A stretch of 64,000 nt of DNA from Sphingomonas kaistensis (GCF_011927725.1 NZ_JAATJC010000001.1:496001-560000); one strand, 5' to 3'. Positions 18,475-32,223 are shown, numbered from the stretch's first letter. Notes: generated by a model not told the origin, from the sequence alone. A program made the numbers and translations.

Positions 18475-19653
18475 ATGTTCCTTGCCAAGCTCATGCTGCT
18501 GGGGTCGGGCGAACTCGGCCGTGAGTTCGCGATCGCGGCCAAGCGCCTCGGTTGCGCGGTCGTCGCCTGTGATCGCTACCCCAATGCCCCCGCCATGCAG
18601 GTCGCCGACGCGGCGGAAGTCTTCTCGATGCTCGACGGCGCGGCGCTGCGGGCGGCGGTCGAGAAGCATTGTCCGGACTTCATCGTCCCCGAGATCGAGG
18701 CGATCGATACCGCTACGCTGGCGGCGCTGGAGGAAGAGGGCTGGCAGGTGGTCCCGTCCGCAAAGGCGGCGCGGCTGACCATGAACCGCGACGGCATCCG
18801 CCGCTTCGCCGCCGAGGAACAGGGGCTGACCACAAGCCGCTATCGCTTTGCCGAGACCGAGGACGAAGCGCTTGCCGCGGCGCAGGCGGTCGGGCTCCCC
18901 TGCGTCATCAAGCCGGTCATGTCCTCGTCGGGGAAGGGCCAGAGCACCGCTACCACCGAGGCCGAGGTCCGCACCGCCTTCGCCTATGCGATCGAGAAGA
19001 TGCGCGGCGACCGGCCGATGGCGATCGTCGAGGAATTCATCCGCTTCGACAGCGAGATCACCTTGCTGACGGTGGCAGCCGCCGACGGAATCCACTTCTG
19101 CGCGCCCATCGGCCATCGCCAGGAAGCCGGCGATTATCGTGAAAGCTGGCAGCCGGCCGCGATGTCCCCGGCGGTGCTGGAGGACGCCCGGCGGCAGGCG
19201 GCGACGATCGTCGAGGCGCTTGGCGGACGCGGGCTGTTCGGGGTCGAATTCTTCATCGCCGGCGACCGCGCCATCTTCTCGGAACTGAGCCCCCGGCCGC
19301 ACGACACCGGAATGGTGACGCTGATCGGCCAGGACCCAAACGAGTTCGAATTGCACCTGCGCGCCATCCTCGGCCTTCCGGTCGGCACCATCGTCCAGCG
19401 GGGTCCGAGCGCCTCGGCGGTGATCCTGGCCGACCGATCGTGCCGCGAATTCCGGTTCGAAGGGGTGGGCGCGGCGCTTGCCGCTGGATCGGCGGAAACC
19501 CCGGTCGACCTTCGACTGTTCGGTAAGCCGGAAACCCTTCCCGGACGGCGCATGGGCGTCGCCCTGGCGAGGGCGGCGAGCGTCGAGGACGCAGTGGCTG
19601 CCGCCAAGGCGGCCGCAGCGCGGGTGACCATCGCCTATGACGAGGAGAAGTGA
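18475..19653 (+). CDS. purT: Formate-dependent phosphoribosylglycinamide formyltransferase
   Basis: A 392-residue ATP-grasp enzyme that makes formyl-GAR from GAR, formate and ATP, an alternative to folate-dependent PurN in purine synthesis. It starts MFLAKLMLLGSGELGREF; the ATP-grasp part shows PCVIKPVMSSSGKGQS, VEEFIRFDSEITLLTV, GLFGVEFFIAGD and ELSPRPHDTGMVT, typical PurT motifs. It is normal in length. The start ATG is at 18475. It is followed after two bases by a small lipoprotein gene. purE-purK lie at 39.4-40.9 kb in the same window. Confidence 0.95.
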   Translation: MFLAKLMLLGSGELGREFAIAAKRLGCAVVACDRYPNAPAMQVADAAEVFSMLDGAALRAAVEKHCPDFIVPEIEAIDTATLAALEEEGWQVVPSAKAARLTMNRDGIRRFAAEEQGLTTSRYRFAETEDEALAAAQAVGLPCVIKPVMSSSGKGQSTATTEAEVRTAFAYAIEKMRGDRPMAIVEEFIRFDSEITLLTVAAADGIHFCAPIGHRQEAGDYRESWQPAAMSPAVLEDARRQAATIVEALGGRGLFGVEFFIAGDRAIFSELSPRPHDTGMVTLIGQDPNEFELHLRAILGLPVGTIVQRGPSASAVILADRSCREFRFEGVGAALAAGSAETPVDLRLFGKPETLPGRRMGVALARAASVEDAVAAAKAAAARVTIAYDEEK

Positions 19654-19655
19654 GA

Positions 19656-20066
19656 ATGCGTCTGCTGCTTGTCGCCCTGCCGGCACTGGTGCTCACCGCC
19701 TGCGGAAGCGGGGGAAGCGATCAGGCGGCGAGCAAACAGCCGGAGATCGCCGTCCGCAGCGAGGAGCAGAACGCGCTCCACCAGCTCGACGAAATGAACC
19801 GTAACATCGCGCTCAAGCGTGCGATCCTCGCCAGCGGCCTGCGTTGCCGCCGGGTCGAGCGATCTGGCTACGTCACCGAATATAAGAAGCTGTCGATGTG
19901 GTCGGCGGACTGCGACGACAAGCGCAGCTGGGGAATCTTCGTCGGGCCCGACGGCACCGCGCAGGTCCGCCCGTGCAGCGACAATCAGCGTTTCCAGCTA
20001 CCCGAATGCAAGATTGCGGAAGATCCGACCGGACGCACCGCGCGCGGGATTACGAAGACGTCCTAG
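19656..20066 (+). CDS. Small lipoprotein of unknown function
   Basis: A 136-residue protein with a lipoprotein signal: MRLLLVALPALVLTACGSGG, lipobox LTAC with Cys17. The mature part has four further cysteines (GLRCRRVE, SADCDDKRSW, RPCSDN, LPECKI) that could form two disulfides in the periplasm, and a WGIFVGPDG strand. It starts three bases after the purT stop (GAGGAG ribosome site inside purT), so it is co-transcribed with purT, though no functional link is evident. The family is not recognised. Confidence 0.75.
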   Translation: MRLLLVALPALVLTACGSGGSDQAASKQPEIAVRSEEQNALHQLDEMNRNIALKRAILASGLRCRRVERSGYVTEYKKLSMWSADCDDKRSWGIFVGPDGTAQVRPCSDNQRFQLPECKIAEDPTGRTARGITKTS

Positions 20067-20098
20067 GTCTCAACCAACGGCGGGCGGACCCTGCCGGG

Positions 20099-20383
20099 TC
20101 AGTCGCAGCGGCGGCTTTCCTTGAATTCGCCGTTGGCGGTCTTCTCGCGGACGACGATGCAATTGCCCTGCTTGGATTCCTCGCGCCAGCCGCCACCGGG
20201 GCTGGCGACGCGGTTGCCGGGCTTGGGCACGCGCTGGCCGTTGCAGATCATGTAGTTCATGCCGGGCGGCGACACGCAGCCCTGGCCGGTCGACTGCGCC
20301 GACGCCGCACCCGGCACGGCCGCAAGGCCGAGCCCGACCGCGGAAATGGCGGTGGCAATGGTGGCAGGCATGAACAAGCGCAT
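20099..20383 (-). CDS. Small secreted protein of unknown function
   Basis: A 94-residue protein with a signal peptide (MRLFMPATIATAISAVGLGLAAVPGAASAQ), then about 65 residues with four cysteines (GQGCVSPP, YMICNGQ, GNCIVV, SRRCD), suggesting two disulfides in the periplasm. A good AGGAG ribosome site lies 10 bases before the ATG at 20383. It is convergent with the lipoprotein gene. I do not recognise the family. Confidence 0.7.
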   Translation of the reverse strand: MRLFMPATIATAISAVGLGLAAVPGAASAQSTGQGCVSPPGMNYMICNGQRVPKPGNRVASPGGGWREESKQGNCIVVREKTANGEFKESRRCD

Positions 20384-20501
20384 CGAATCGGCTCCTAACG
20401 AGAGCCTTCAATAGGACGATAGACATGAACCGTCGATGACGACGGACCGCCCTATCCTGACGATGAAGCGAACCGTCCCGTTCGGGCACGGTTCAGTAGG
20501 C

Positions 20502-20627
20502 TCAGCCCTGGCGCGCCTTGAAGCGGCGGTTCGTCTTGTTGATGACGTAGGTCCGGCCACGACGACGGATCACGCGGCAATCCCGGTGACGATCCTTGAG
20601 GCTCTTGAGCGAATTGCGAATCTTCAT
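20502..20627 (-). CDS. rpmJ: 50S ribosomal protein L36, zinc-free type
   Basis: A 41-residue protein, [19 protein letters not shown]...FKARQG. The start, the [21 protein letters not shown]-like end and the length identify bL36. Of the zinc ligands of the classical protein (C-x2-C-x12-C-x4-H) only one cysteine (Cys17) remains. It therefore belongs to the C-minus, zinc-independent form (like E. coli YkgO), which is the usual form in alphaproteobacteria. The gene is monocistronic; an imperfect GAACCGT...ACGGTTC hairpin at 20470-20494 follows the stop. Confidence 0.93.
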   Translation of the reverse strand: MKIRNSLKSLKDRHRDCRVIRRRGRTYVINKTNRRFKARQG

Positions 20628-20694
20628 GGCGGGTGGACCCGTCTCTCTAATGTCTGGTTGTCAGCTGACGCCCTTCGGGCTTCGGCCAGCGCCC

Positions 20695-20967
20695 CTATGG
20701 GAGGGGCGGCCCTGAGTCAAGTTTCGTCGGCCGCTTCACCCGCTTCGACCCGAGGGCATCGAAGAGCCTGGATGCGATGACGAGGCTAAGAGCGACGGCC
20801 AACGCCGTGCCGACGTCCATCTGCCTGTAGCGGGCGTGCAGCATGGTGATATCCCAGCGAGCCGCCAACCATTCGATGACCAAATCGAGCGGAAGGAAGA
20901 TGATGAGAAACAGCCCCCCGGCCAGCAGCAGGTCTTTCCAGTCGAAGACGGCCTGCTCCTGCTCCAC
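20695..20967 (-). CDS. Small membrane protein of unknown function
   Basis: A 90-residue protein with a membrane helix at about 12-36 (LLLAGGLFLIIFLPLDLVIEWLA) and a weaker one at about 52-70 (GTALAVALSLVIASRLFDAL), ending in a basic tail. It starts with GTG at 20967, five bases after an AGGGGAG ribosome site, 9 bases downstream of the M28 peptidase stop; galE, the peptidase and this gene form one run. No family is recognised. Confidence 0.6.
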   Translation of the reverse strand: MEQEQAVFDWKDLLLAGGLFLIIFLPLDLVIEWLAARWDITMLHARYRQMDVGTALAVALSLVIASRLFDALGSKRVKRPTKLDSGPPLP

Positions 20968-20976
20968 TTGTCTCCC

Positions 20977-22602
20977 CTATCGCGCCAGCTTGGGCTGGCT
21001 GCCGCCGAAGGTCCGCCCGAAATAGCTGTCGGCATACCAGCGCGGGCGCTCGGGCGCGTCGGCCAGCTGGCGGGCAATCCGATAGTTGAGCTCGCCGAAG
21101 CGCGCCGCCGCCTCCCAGTCGATCCCCTGTCCGACCTCGTCGCACGGATGGTGATAACAGCCGCCGAGGAACTTCTTCCACTGCGCCTCGCCGCCATTGG
21201 CGTAGCCGGTCATCAGGAACACGCTCGGAACCCCGCGGGTGACGAAGCGATAATGGTCGGAGCGGGTGAACAGGCCCTGTTCCGGCATGGGGTCGGCGGT
21301 GGTGCTGACCTGCATCGCCCGCCCGGCCGCGTCGACCGCCTTGACGATATTGCTGTGCTCGGCTCCGAAGGCGATGACGTCGCGGAACGGATAGAGCAAC
21401 AGCGGCATGTCGAGGTTCACCAGCGCGGCGATACGCGGCAGCGGAACGGTCGGGTTGGTCGCGAAATAATCGGCGCCGGTCAGGCCCACTTCCTCGCCAG
21501 TCACCGCGAGGAACAGCAGGCTGCGCTTGGGCGCCTGGCCGGAAGCGACGAACGACCGTGCCGTCTCCAGCATGGTCGACACGCCGCTGGCATTGTCGAG
21601 CGCGCCGTTGTTGATCGCGTCCTCGCCCGGCTTGGCACCCTTGCGCACGCCGATGTGGTCGAGGTGACCCATCAGCGCGACATATTCATTCGACAACTTG
21701 GGATCGGTGCCGGGAAGAACGGCGACCACATTGGGGCTGGTAAAGTCCTCCCACTTGCTGGTCGCGTCCACGCGCAGCTGGCCGGTCAGCGCGAAGCCCT
21801 TGGGTTGCCTCCCCGCCGCGGCCTCGGACTGCGCGGCGGCCAGGGTCTGGCGGGCACCGGCGAACAAACGCTCCGCGGTCGCCTTGCTGAAGCTCATGCG
21901 CAGCAGCGGGGCGGCTCGGCCCTGTCCGGACCCACCCTTCCCGTCGGCCCAGTTGGTCACCGGGCGCGCGGCGCTCGTCACAAGCGGCCCCCAGTTGCCG
22001 AGCGGATTGGCAGGAATCTCGACATAGCCGACCGCGCCGCGGGCGGCGGCCGTCTGCGGCTTCACTTGGCCCAAATGCGCCGACACGTCGCTGCGCAGCC
22101 CCTTGGGGGTGCCGCTGAACGCCACCACGATCTTGCCCTTGGCGTCGACGCCGCGATAATCGTCGATGCCCAGCACCGGATCGGCGATGCCGTAGCCGAC
22201 GAAAACCAGGCCGGCGTTCACCTTCATGTTCCGGGTGACCAGGTTCGGCCGCACCGTGACGTCGGCGCCGTGAGTCAGCGGCACCGAGCCGCCCCGGCTG
22301 GTGAAGCTGAGGGTCGGAACGCCATCCAGCGTCGCCCGCCGATACGGCACCTGCTGGTACCAGCTGCCCTTGTCGCCGCCCGGCTTCAGTCCCAGCGCCT
22401 GCAATTGGCTCACGACATAGCTGGCGGCGATCTCATGCCCGCGGCTGCCGGTGTCGCGGCCTTCGAGGAGGTCGCTGGACAGGAAGGTGACATGGGCCCG
22501 GACGCGCTCAGCGGCACTGCTCTGCGGCAGCGTGGTGGCGGGCTGGGCGGCGCCGATCAGCGCAAAGGCAAGCGGCAGGGCGGCAAAGGTGATGGGGCGC
22601 AA
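20977..22602 (-). CDS. Secreted M28 family metallopeptidase, second copy
   Basis: A 541-residue exported peptidase. No ATG or GTG opens the signal sequence; the best start is the TTG at 22602, eight bases after GAGG and 10 bases after the galE stop. This gives LRPITFAALPLAFALIGAAQ as signal peptide. A PA-like insert (KIVVAFSGTPKG) is followed by the zinc core MGHLDHIGV, INNGALDNASG, TGEEVGLTGADYF, LVNLDMPL and TRSDHYRF. It resembles the M28 gene at 1329-2939 in order and length; here the second Asp/Glu region is canonical (NLDM). It likely degrades peptides in the periplasm. Confidence 0.88.
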   Translation of the reverse strand: MRPITFAALPLAFALIGAAQPATTLPQSSAAERVRAHVTFLSSDLLEGRDTGSRGHEIAASYVVSQLQALGLKPGGDKGSWYQQVPYRRATLDGVPTLSFTSRGGSVPLTHGADVTVRPNLVTRNMKVNAGLVFVGYGIADPVLGIDDYRGVDAKGKIVVAFSGTPKGLRSDVSAHLGQVKPQTAAARGAVGYVEIPANPLGNWGPLVTSAARPVTNWADGKGGSGQGRAAPLLRMSFSKATAERLFAGARQTLAAAQSEAAAGRQPKGFALTGQLRVDATSKWEDFTSPNVVAVLPGTDPKLSNEYVALMGHLDHIGVRKGAKPGEDAINNGALDNASGVSTMLETARSFVASGQAPKRSLLFLAVTGEEVGLTGADYFATNPTVPLPRIAALVNLDMPLLLYPFRDVIAFGAEHSNIVKAVDAAGRAMQVSTTADPMPEQGLFTRSDHYRFVTRGVPSVFLMTGYANGGEAQWKKFLGGCYHHPCDEVGQGIDWEAAARFGELNYRIARQLADAPERPRWYADSYFGRTFGGSQPKLAR

Positions 22603-22612
22603 CGGGTGATCC

Positions 22613-23602
22613 TCAGCTGGCGAGGCGGCGCTCCCATTCGAGCGCGCTTCGAATGATCGTCGCGGTATCGGCGTAGCGTGGCTCCCATCCCAGGCGTTCG
22701 ACCAACCGGCGGTTGGAGGCGACCAGTTGCGGCGGGTCACCGGCGCGGCGCTCGCCCATCACGCGCTTCACCGGCGCCCCGTTCACCGCGTCCAGCGCGT
22801 CCAGCATCTCCAGCACCGAGGTGCCGCGACCGTAGCCGATGTTGAGGGTGAAGCTCTCGGCCGGGCTCGCCATCAGCGCTTCCAGCGCCAGCACGTGGGC
22901 GCTGGCGAGGTCGGAGACATGAATATAGTCGCGGATGCAGGTGCCGTCGGGGGTCGGGTAATCGGTCCCGAACACATCGACATGGGTGCGCTTGCCGACC
23001 GCGGCCTCGCACGCGACCTTGAGCAGGTGCGTGGCGCCCTTGCTGGCCTGGCCCGAGCGCCCCTGCGGATCGGCGCCGGCGACGTTGAAGTAGCGCAGCG
23101 CGCCATAGTTGAAGGCGCCGGTAGCGGCGATGTCGCGGAGCATCTGCTCGGTCATCAGCTTGGACCAGCCGTAGGGATTGATCGGGCGAGTGGCATTGTC
23201 CTCGTCCACCGGCACCGTCTCGGGGGCGCCATAGGCGGCGGCGGTCGAGGAAAAGAGGATGTGGCGAACCCCCGCCTTCATCGACGATCCGATCAGGCTG
23301 TGGCTGGCGACGGTGTTGTTGCGATAATAATAATGGGGGTCGGTGACGCTGTCCGGGACCACGATCGAGCCCGCGAAGTGCATGATCGCGGCGATCGGGT
23401 GCGCAGCGAACAGGCCTGCCATCGCGTCTGCATCGCCGACATCCACCTCGACCAGCGGGACACCCTCCGGAATCGCCTCGCGGCGGCCGTTGGAGAGGTT
23501 GTCGGCGACCACCACCGGCCAGCCCGCGTCGTGCAGCGCGAGGACGGCGTGGCTTCCGATATAGCCGGCGCCGCCGGTGACGAGGATGGTGGGCTTGCTC
23601 AT
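22613..23602 (-). CDS. galE: UDP-glucose 4-epimerase
   Basis: A 329-residue extended short-chain dehydrogenase. The NAD-binding GGAGYIGS is at 10-17, FSSTAAAYG holds the catalytic Ser, and YGWSK (Tyr144, Lys148) completes the active site. C-terminal FNIGYGRGTSVLEMLDAL and ERRAGDPPQLVAS fit GalE. It interconverts UDP-glucose and UDP-galactose, feeding surface polysaccharides. It precedes the M28 peptidase gene by 10 bases. The start ATG at 23602 gives the typical MSKPTILVTGG opening. Confidence 0.94.
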   Translation of the reverse strand: MSKPTILVTGGAGYIGSHAVLALHDAGWPVVVADNLSNGRREAIPEGVPLVEVDVGDADAMAGLFAAHPIAAIMHFAGSIVVPDSVTDPHYYYRNNTVASHSLIGSSMKAGVRHILFSSTAAAYGAPETVPVDEDNATRPINPYGWSKLMTEQMLRDIAATGAFNYGALRYFNVAGADPQGRSGQASKGATHLLKVACEAAVGKRTHVDVFGTDYPTPDGTCIRDYIHVSDLASAHVLALEALMASPAESFTLNIGYGRGTSVLEMLDALDAVNGAPVKRVMGERRAGDPPQLVASNRRLVERLGWEPRYADTATIIRSALEWERRLAS

Positions 23603-23639
23603 GCCACGGCGCTAGCCGGGCGGCGCGGTCAAAGAAAGC

Positions 23640-24041
23640 CTAGCCGACCCGGCTCCACAGCTGGGTCTTGCAGATGATCCCCGCGAAGCAGCCCGACACC
23701 TTCATCTGGTTGCGCGAGGTCATGGTGACGGTGCTGCCGACCTTGCGGCCGAGCTTGGGCACGTAGACCTGGCCCTTCCAGCGGGCGGCGCCGGTCGGGC
23801 GCAGCGCGGTCAGCAGGGTTTCGCCCTCGAGGTCGTCCATCCCGTACTTGGCCGCCTTGGCTTCCTCGCGGGCATTGGCGCTGACTACTTCGCCGCACCA
23901 GTTGCGGCCGCACGGAGCGATCCGGACCACCACCGATTTCTTGTGGTTGGTCCACAGGCCCTCGATCGGGCTCGCGGCCAGGGCGGGCGCCGGGATCGCC
24001 AACGTCGCGGCGGCGGCAAGCGAGAGAATCATCGTGCGCAT
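23640..24041 (-). CDS. Exported DUF2147 family protein
   Basis: A 133-residue protein with a signal peptide (MRTMILSLAAAATLAIPAPALAA). It then carries the DUF2147 pattern: IEGLWTNHKKSVVVRIAPCGRNWCGEVV near the start and MKVSGCFAGIICKTQLWSR at the end, including paired cysteines. DUF2147 proteins are small periplasmic beta proteins of unknown function. It lies 37 bases upstream of galE on the same strand. Confidence 0.85.
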   Translation of the reverse strand: MRTMILSLAAAATLAIPAPALAASPIEGLWTNHKKSVVVRIAPCGRNWCGEVVSANAREEAKAAKYGMDDLEGETLLTALRPTGAARWKGQVYVPKLGRKVGSTVTMTSRNQMKVSGCFAGIICKTQLWSRVG

Positions 24042-24120
24042 AAGGGGATCATTAAACGCTCCACCCTTGACTTAAGCTTGCTCAAGAGTGGCAGGATTGT
24101 GGCGATCCTGGCCCTGATCG

Positions 24121-27551
<3,431 letters not shown>

Positions 27552-27552
<1 letters not shown>

Positions 27553-29087
27553 CAGGAAAACAGCCCGTGGACGAACCACCCGGGCGGGCCGCCACGGCCG
27601 TCGCCGACCAGGCCCTCGCGGAAGATCCAGAACCGCCGGCCGTCGCTGTCCTCGACCTTGTAATAATCGCGCAGGCGGGCGGTGGAGGGCGAGCGCCACC
27701 ATTCGGGCGCGATCCGCCGCGGCCCCTGCGCGCGGGCGATGTCATGGACCCGGCGCCGCCACACGAAGCGGCGGGGGAGGCCTTCGGGAGTGGCATAGAT
27801 GACCGCAATCGCCTCGGGCCGGTCGAGCAGGCGGGTGGGATGGGGACCGGCCTGGTGCCCGGGCTGCCGGGGAGGTTCGGCGGCATCGACCCCGTCGGCC
27901 CAGCCGGCGGCGCGTTCGGGTAGATGGCTTTCGACCGGGCATGGGCGGCGCACCTTGGCGGCGCCGAGACGGACGCTCAGCCGGTCGATCAGCGCCGCTA
28001 CCGCCTGCTCCCCGCCGGGCTCGCCGACCAGCCCTTCCTGTGCGGGGTCGAGCCGTTCCCACCAGCGGACCTCCAGCGCGAAGGCGTCGATGCCGAAGCC
28101 GGGGTCGATCCCCTCGCGCTCGAGCACGCCGCCGAGCAGCCGGGCGAGGTGATCGGGCGCACGGGAAGGAATCGAGGTCGCGACCTGGAGTTCGCAGCAA
28201 CTGCCGTCGACCCGGAAGGCGGTGAGCGCGAGGATCCGGGCACCGAGCCGGCGGTCGGCAAGCTCTGCGGCAAGGCGCGGGATCAGCAGGCGCAGGGCTT
28301 CGGCCGGGGCCTCCGGGTGGAGCACCGGCTCCTTGAGCGGCAGCAGTGCGCGCGGGGGCGGGTCCTCGGGCAGCGGGGTGAGCGGTTCGGCGGTGCGGCC
28401 CAGCGCGCGGTCGAGCGCGTCGAGCGGATGGTCGTCCTTGCCGAAGCGCCGGGCGAGCGCCTTGCGCGGCACCCCGGCAAGGTCGCCGATCAGCTTCAGG
28501 CCGAGGCGGGTCAGGGTGCGGGTGGCGAGCGGCGACAGGCGCAGGGCGGCAACCGGCAGCGGGGCGAGGATGGCGGCCAGCCCCTCGGCGGCGATCGGCG
28601 ACGCGGGGGCGTAACGCGCCAGCGCCCAGGCCGCGCCGGCAGTCGGGGCGATGGCTGCGCGGGCGGTGATGCCCATGGCGTCGAAGCGCCGCTCCATGTC
28701 GGCCAGCAGCGCCGCCTCGCCGCCGAACAGGTGGGCGATCCCGGTGACGTCGAGGCGCAGGGCGGCGGCGCCGTCGACCTCGACCAGCGGCGACCAGCGG
28801 CTGGCCCAGCGGGCGGCGGCGCGCAGCCAGGCCGCTTCGCCGACAAGGTCGGCAGCTTCCGCTTCCAGCGCGGGGTCGAGCGCACGGGCGTCGGTCAGCC
28901 GCGTACCCGGCGCCGCGCCGCGGGCTGCGGCGGCGGCAGTGACGGCATGGATCACCGGCCCGTGGCGGCCTTCGGCGGTCAGCACCAGTGGGCGGGCGAG
29001 CGCGACTTCAGGCCCGTCGGCGTGAAGCCCCGCCCAGCGCTCGATCGACAGGTTCGGCAGCCACAGGGAGCAGATCCGCCGGGTCAA
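27552..29087 (-). CDS. imuB: ImuB, inactive Y-family polymerase subunit of the mutasome
   Basis: A 511-residue protein starting RRICSLWLPNLSIERW, the usual ImuB opening. ImuB resembles Y-family polymerases but lacks the acidic catalytic residues; here the first motif has no Asp-x-Phe-Phe. It recruits DnaE2 to the beta clamp. A beta-clamp motif is expected between the Y-like part (to about 330) and the C-terminal region; the stretch near 225-260 (LARRFGKDDHPLDALDRALGR) is the little-finger entry. The C-terminus ends in RDYYKVEDSDGRRFWIFREG, another ImuB hallmark. The start is a TTG at 29087, inside the end of imuA (80-base overlap). Confidence 0.92.
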
Positions 29088-29712
29088 GGCCGACGATCCA
29101 GCGGGCCGGGGCCTGGCGCCGCGAGCGGAACAGGTCGGCCTCCCAGCGCGGCGCGCCGGGCGCCTTGGGGTCGAGCGGATGGGCCTCGCTCGGCGCGCTG
29201 CCCAGCCGCCAGCGTTCGCGCGCGCCGCTGAGGTTGGCCGCGCCCTGCAGCCGGACCAGCCAGCAGGCGACCCCCGTCCGCTCCGCCGCCACCGCCAACC
29301 GCCGCGTGGCGGTGAAGTCGAGCGCCTGCGGATCGCCCCACAATTCGCCGATCACCGCGCCTATCCCCGCGCATCGGAGGCCCTCCTCCATTGCCCACAA
29401 GGCAGCCTTGGCGTCGCGCGCCTCGACATGGATGAGCCCGGGGCCGAGCGGACCCAGGCCCGCGGGGTGGACCCTCCCGGCCTCGAGGATCGCCATCCTT
29501 TCCTGCACCCACAGCAAGGGCTTTGCGGGATGGAGGTGGGCAAGGACGAAGCCGGTCCAGCCGGCGTCGCGGGGCAAGGCGGGGAACAGTTCGGACAGGG
29601 TGGGCGCGCCACCCGGCCGCGGGACGGCCGCCACCGGCAGGGACGTGTTGCCACTTCCCTCTTCAGCCGCGCGGGATTCCCCGCCGGCGACCAGGCGAAA
29701 CCTTGGATCCAC
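29008..29712 (-). CDS. imuA: ImuA, SOS-induced accessory protein of the mutasome
   Basis: A 234-residue protein with a RecA/SulA-like fold. It shows LSELFPALPRDAGWTGFVLAHLHP, then WVQERMAILEAGRVHPAGL, LIHVEARDAKAALWAMEEGLRC, ALDFTATRRLAVAAERTGVACWLVRL, typical of ImuA. It shares a unit with imuB and dnaE2 and is needed for damage-induced mutagenesis in other alphaproteobacteria such as Caulobacter. It starts with GTG at 29712, 18 bases downstream of the LexA operator. The last 80 bases also encode the ImuB N-terminus in another frame. Confidence 0.88.
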   Translation of the reverse strand: MDPRFRLVAGGESRAAEEGSGNTSLPVAAVPRPGGAPTLSELFPALPRDAGWTGFVLAHLHPAKPLLWVQERMAILEAGRVHPAGLGPLGPGLIHVEARDAKAALWAMEEGLRCAGIGAVIGELWGDPQALDFTATRRLAVAAERTGVACWLVRLQGAANLSGARERWRLGSAPSEAHPLDPKAPGAPRWEADLFRSRRQAPARWIVGLDPADLLPVAAEPVDRALGGASRRRA

Positions 29713-29730
29713 ACGACTCGCAACGCTGTT

Positions 29731-29745
29731 GTTCTGCTTTTGTTC
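29731..29745 (-). promoter_or_regulatory. LexA operator (SOS box) of imuA-imuB-dnaE2
   Basis: The exact alphaproteobacterial direct-repeat SOS box GTTC-N7-GTTC (read as GAAC-N7-GAAC on the gene strand), 18 bases before the imuA start. It implies LexA repression and DNA-damage induction. Confidence 0.88.
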
Positions 29746-29819
29746 TTATTCGCGCGAGTCCGCGAACAGAGTCAATCGGGCGACTCGACAACCCGAAGCA
29801 GCGTTGCGAGGACGGCGCT

Positions 29820-31211
<1,392 letters not shown>

Positions 31212-31308
31212 GCGTTCTCCGTAGCCCGGTGGCGCGGGCTGCCTGTTAGCTGTCGGAGAGCGCTAAAGAGGATGGCGATGGCCGGATCAAGCCCAGCCGG
31301 CCCCAGGC

Positions 31309-31794
31309 TCATTTCTTGCGAGTGAAATCCACCGAGACGACGTTGGAGCCGTCTTCCACCGGCACCGCGACCGGGACGTCGTTTTCGGCGTCGTCATGGT
31401 CTTCGTGGCCATCGTTCTCGGCCCCATTGGCCTGGAACTTGAGGCTGAAGTCGACCGCCGGATCAACGAAATCGGTCACCGCCGCGAACGGGACCCGAAG
31501 CATCGCGGGCACGCCGCCGAAGCTCAGACCCACCGTGAAGAAGTCGGGCGCGACATGCAGGTCCCAGTAACGGTGCTGGATGACGATGGTCATCTCGTCC
31601 GGGAACCGCTGGGCGAGATGCTTGGGAATCTCGACCCCTGCCATCCGCGTGCGGAAGGTGATGTAGAAATGGTGGCCGCCCGGAAGCGATCCGCCCTTCT
31701 CGACCGAGGACAGCACTCTCCCGACCACATCGCGCAGCGCTTCCTGCACGATCTCGTCATAGGGAATCAGGCTTTCTGGACTCTCGTCGGCCAT
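31309..31794 (-). CDS. sspB: SspB-family ClpXP adaptor (alphaproteobacterial type)
   Basis: A 161-residue protein. Residues 8-35 (LIPYDEIVQEALRDVVGRVL) and the core HHFYITFRTRMAGVEIPKHLAQRFPDEMTIVIQHRYWDLHV match the SspB substrate-binding domain, which captures ssrA-tagged peptides. A long acidic, unstructured linker (ENDGHEDHDDAENDVP) leads to the C-terminal tail SNVVSVDFTRKK, a ClpX-tethering motif. It thus delivers tmRNA-tagged proteins to ClpXP. The start ATG at 31794 was chosen because upstream sequence belongs to the divergent HIT gene leader. Confidence 0.9.
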   Translation of the reverse strand: MADESPESLIPYDEIVQEALRDVVGRVLSSVEKGGSLPGGHHFYITFRTRMAGVEIPKHLAQRFPDEMTIVIQHRYWDLHVAPDFFTVGLSFGGVPAMLRVPFAAVTDFVDPAVDFSLKFQANGAENDGHEDHDDAENDVPVAVPVEDGSNVVSVDFTRKK

Positions 31795-31845
31795 GCGTCG
31801 AACTGGTAGCGAGGCGCCCAACAGGGTCAACCGGGAAACGCGTTC

Positions 31846-32223
31846 ATGCCAATCGATCACAAGCAGCCGTACGATGACAGCAACATCTTCGCGCGGATCC
31901 TGCGCGGCGAGCTGCCGTGCCGCAAGGTGTTGGAAACAGACCATGCCCTGGCCTTCCACGACATCAATCCGGTGGCCGCGGTGCACGTGCTGGTGATCCC
32001 CAAGGGCGCCTACGTCAGCTGGGACGATTTCGCGGCCACCGCGCCCGAAGCGGAAATCGCCGGCTTCGTCCGGGCGATCGGCGAGACCGCCCGGCTGGTC
32101 GGTGCAGAACCGCAGGGCTACCGGATCCTCGCCAACAGCGGCAAGCGCGCCGGCCAGGAAGTGCCGCACCTCCATGTCCACCTGTTCGGTGGTCAGCCGC
32201 TGGGACCGATGCTCGCGCGCTGA
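31846..32223 (+). CDS. HIT family nucleotide hydrolase/transferase (HinT-like)
   Basis: A 125-residue protein with the histidine triad HLHVHLF (His108, His110, His112) at the end and the N-terminal YDDSNIFARILRGELPCRKV segment. HinT-type enzymes split aminoacyl- or alkyl-phosphoramidates of AMP/GMP. It is the usual length and cytosolic. It is divergent from sspB with 51 bases between starts. Confidence 0.92.
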   Translation: MPIDHKQPYDDSNIFARILRGELPCRKVLETDHALAFHDINPVAAVHVLVIPKGAYVSWDDFAATAPEAEIAGFVRAIGETARLVGAEPQGYRILANSGKRAGQEVPHLHVHLFGGQPLGPMLAR

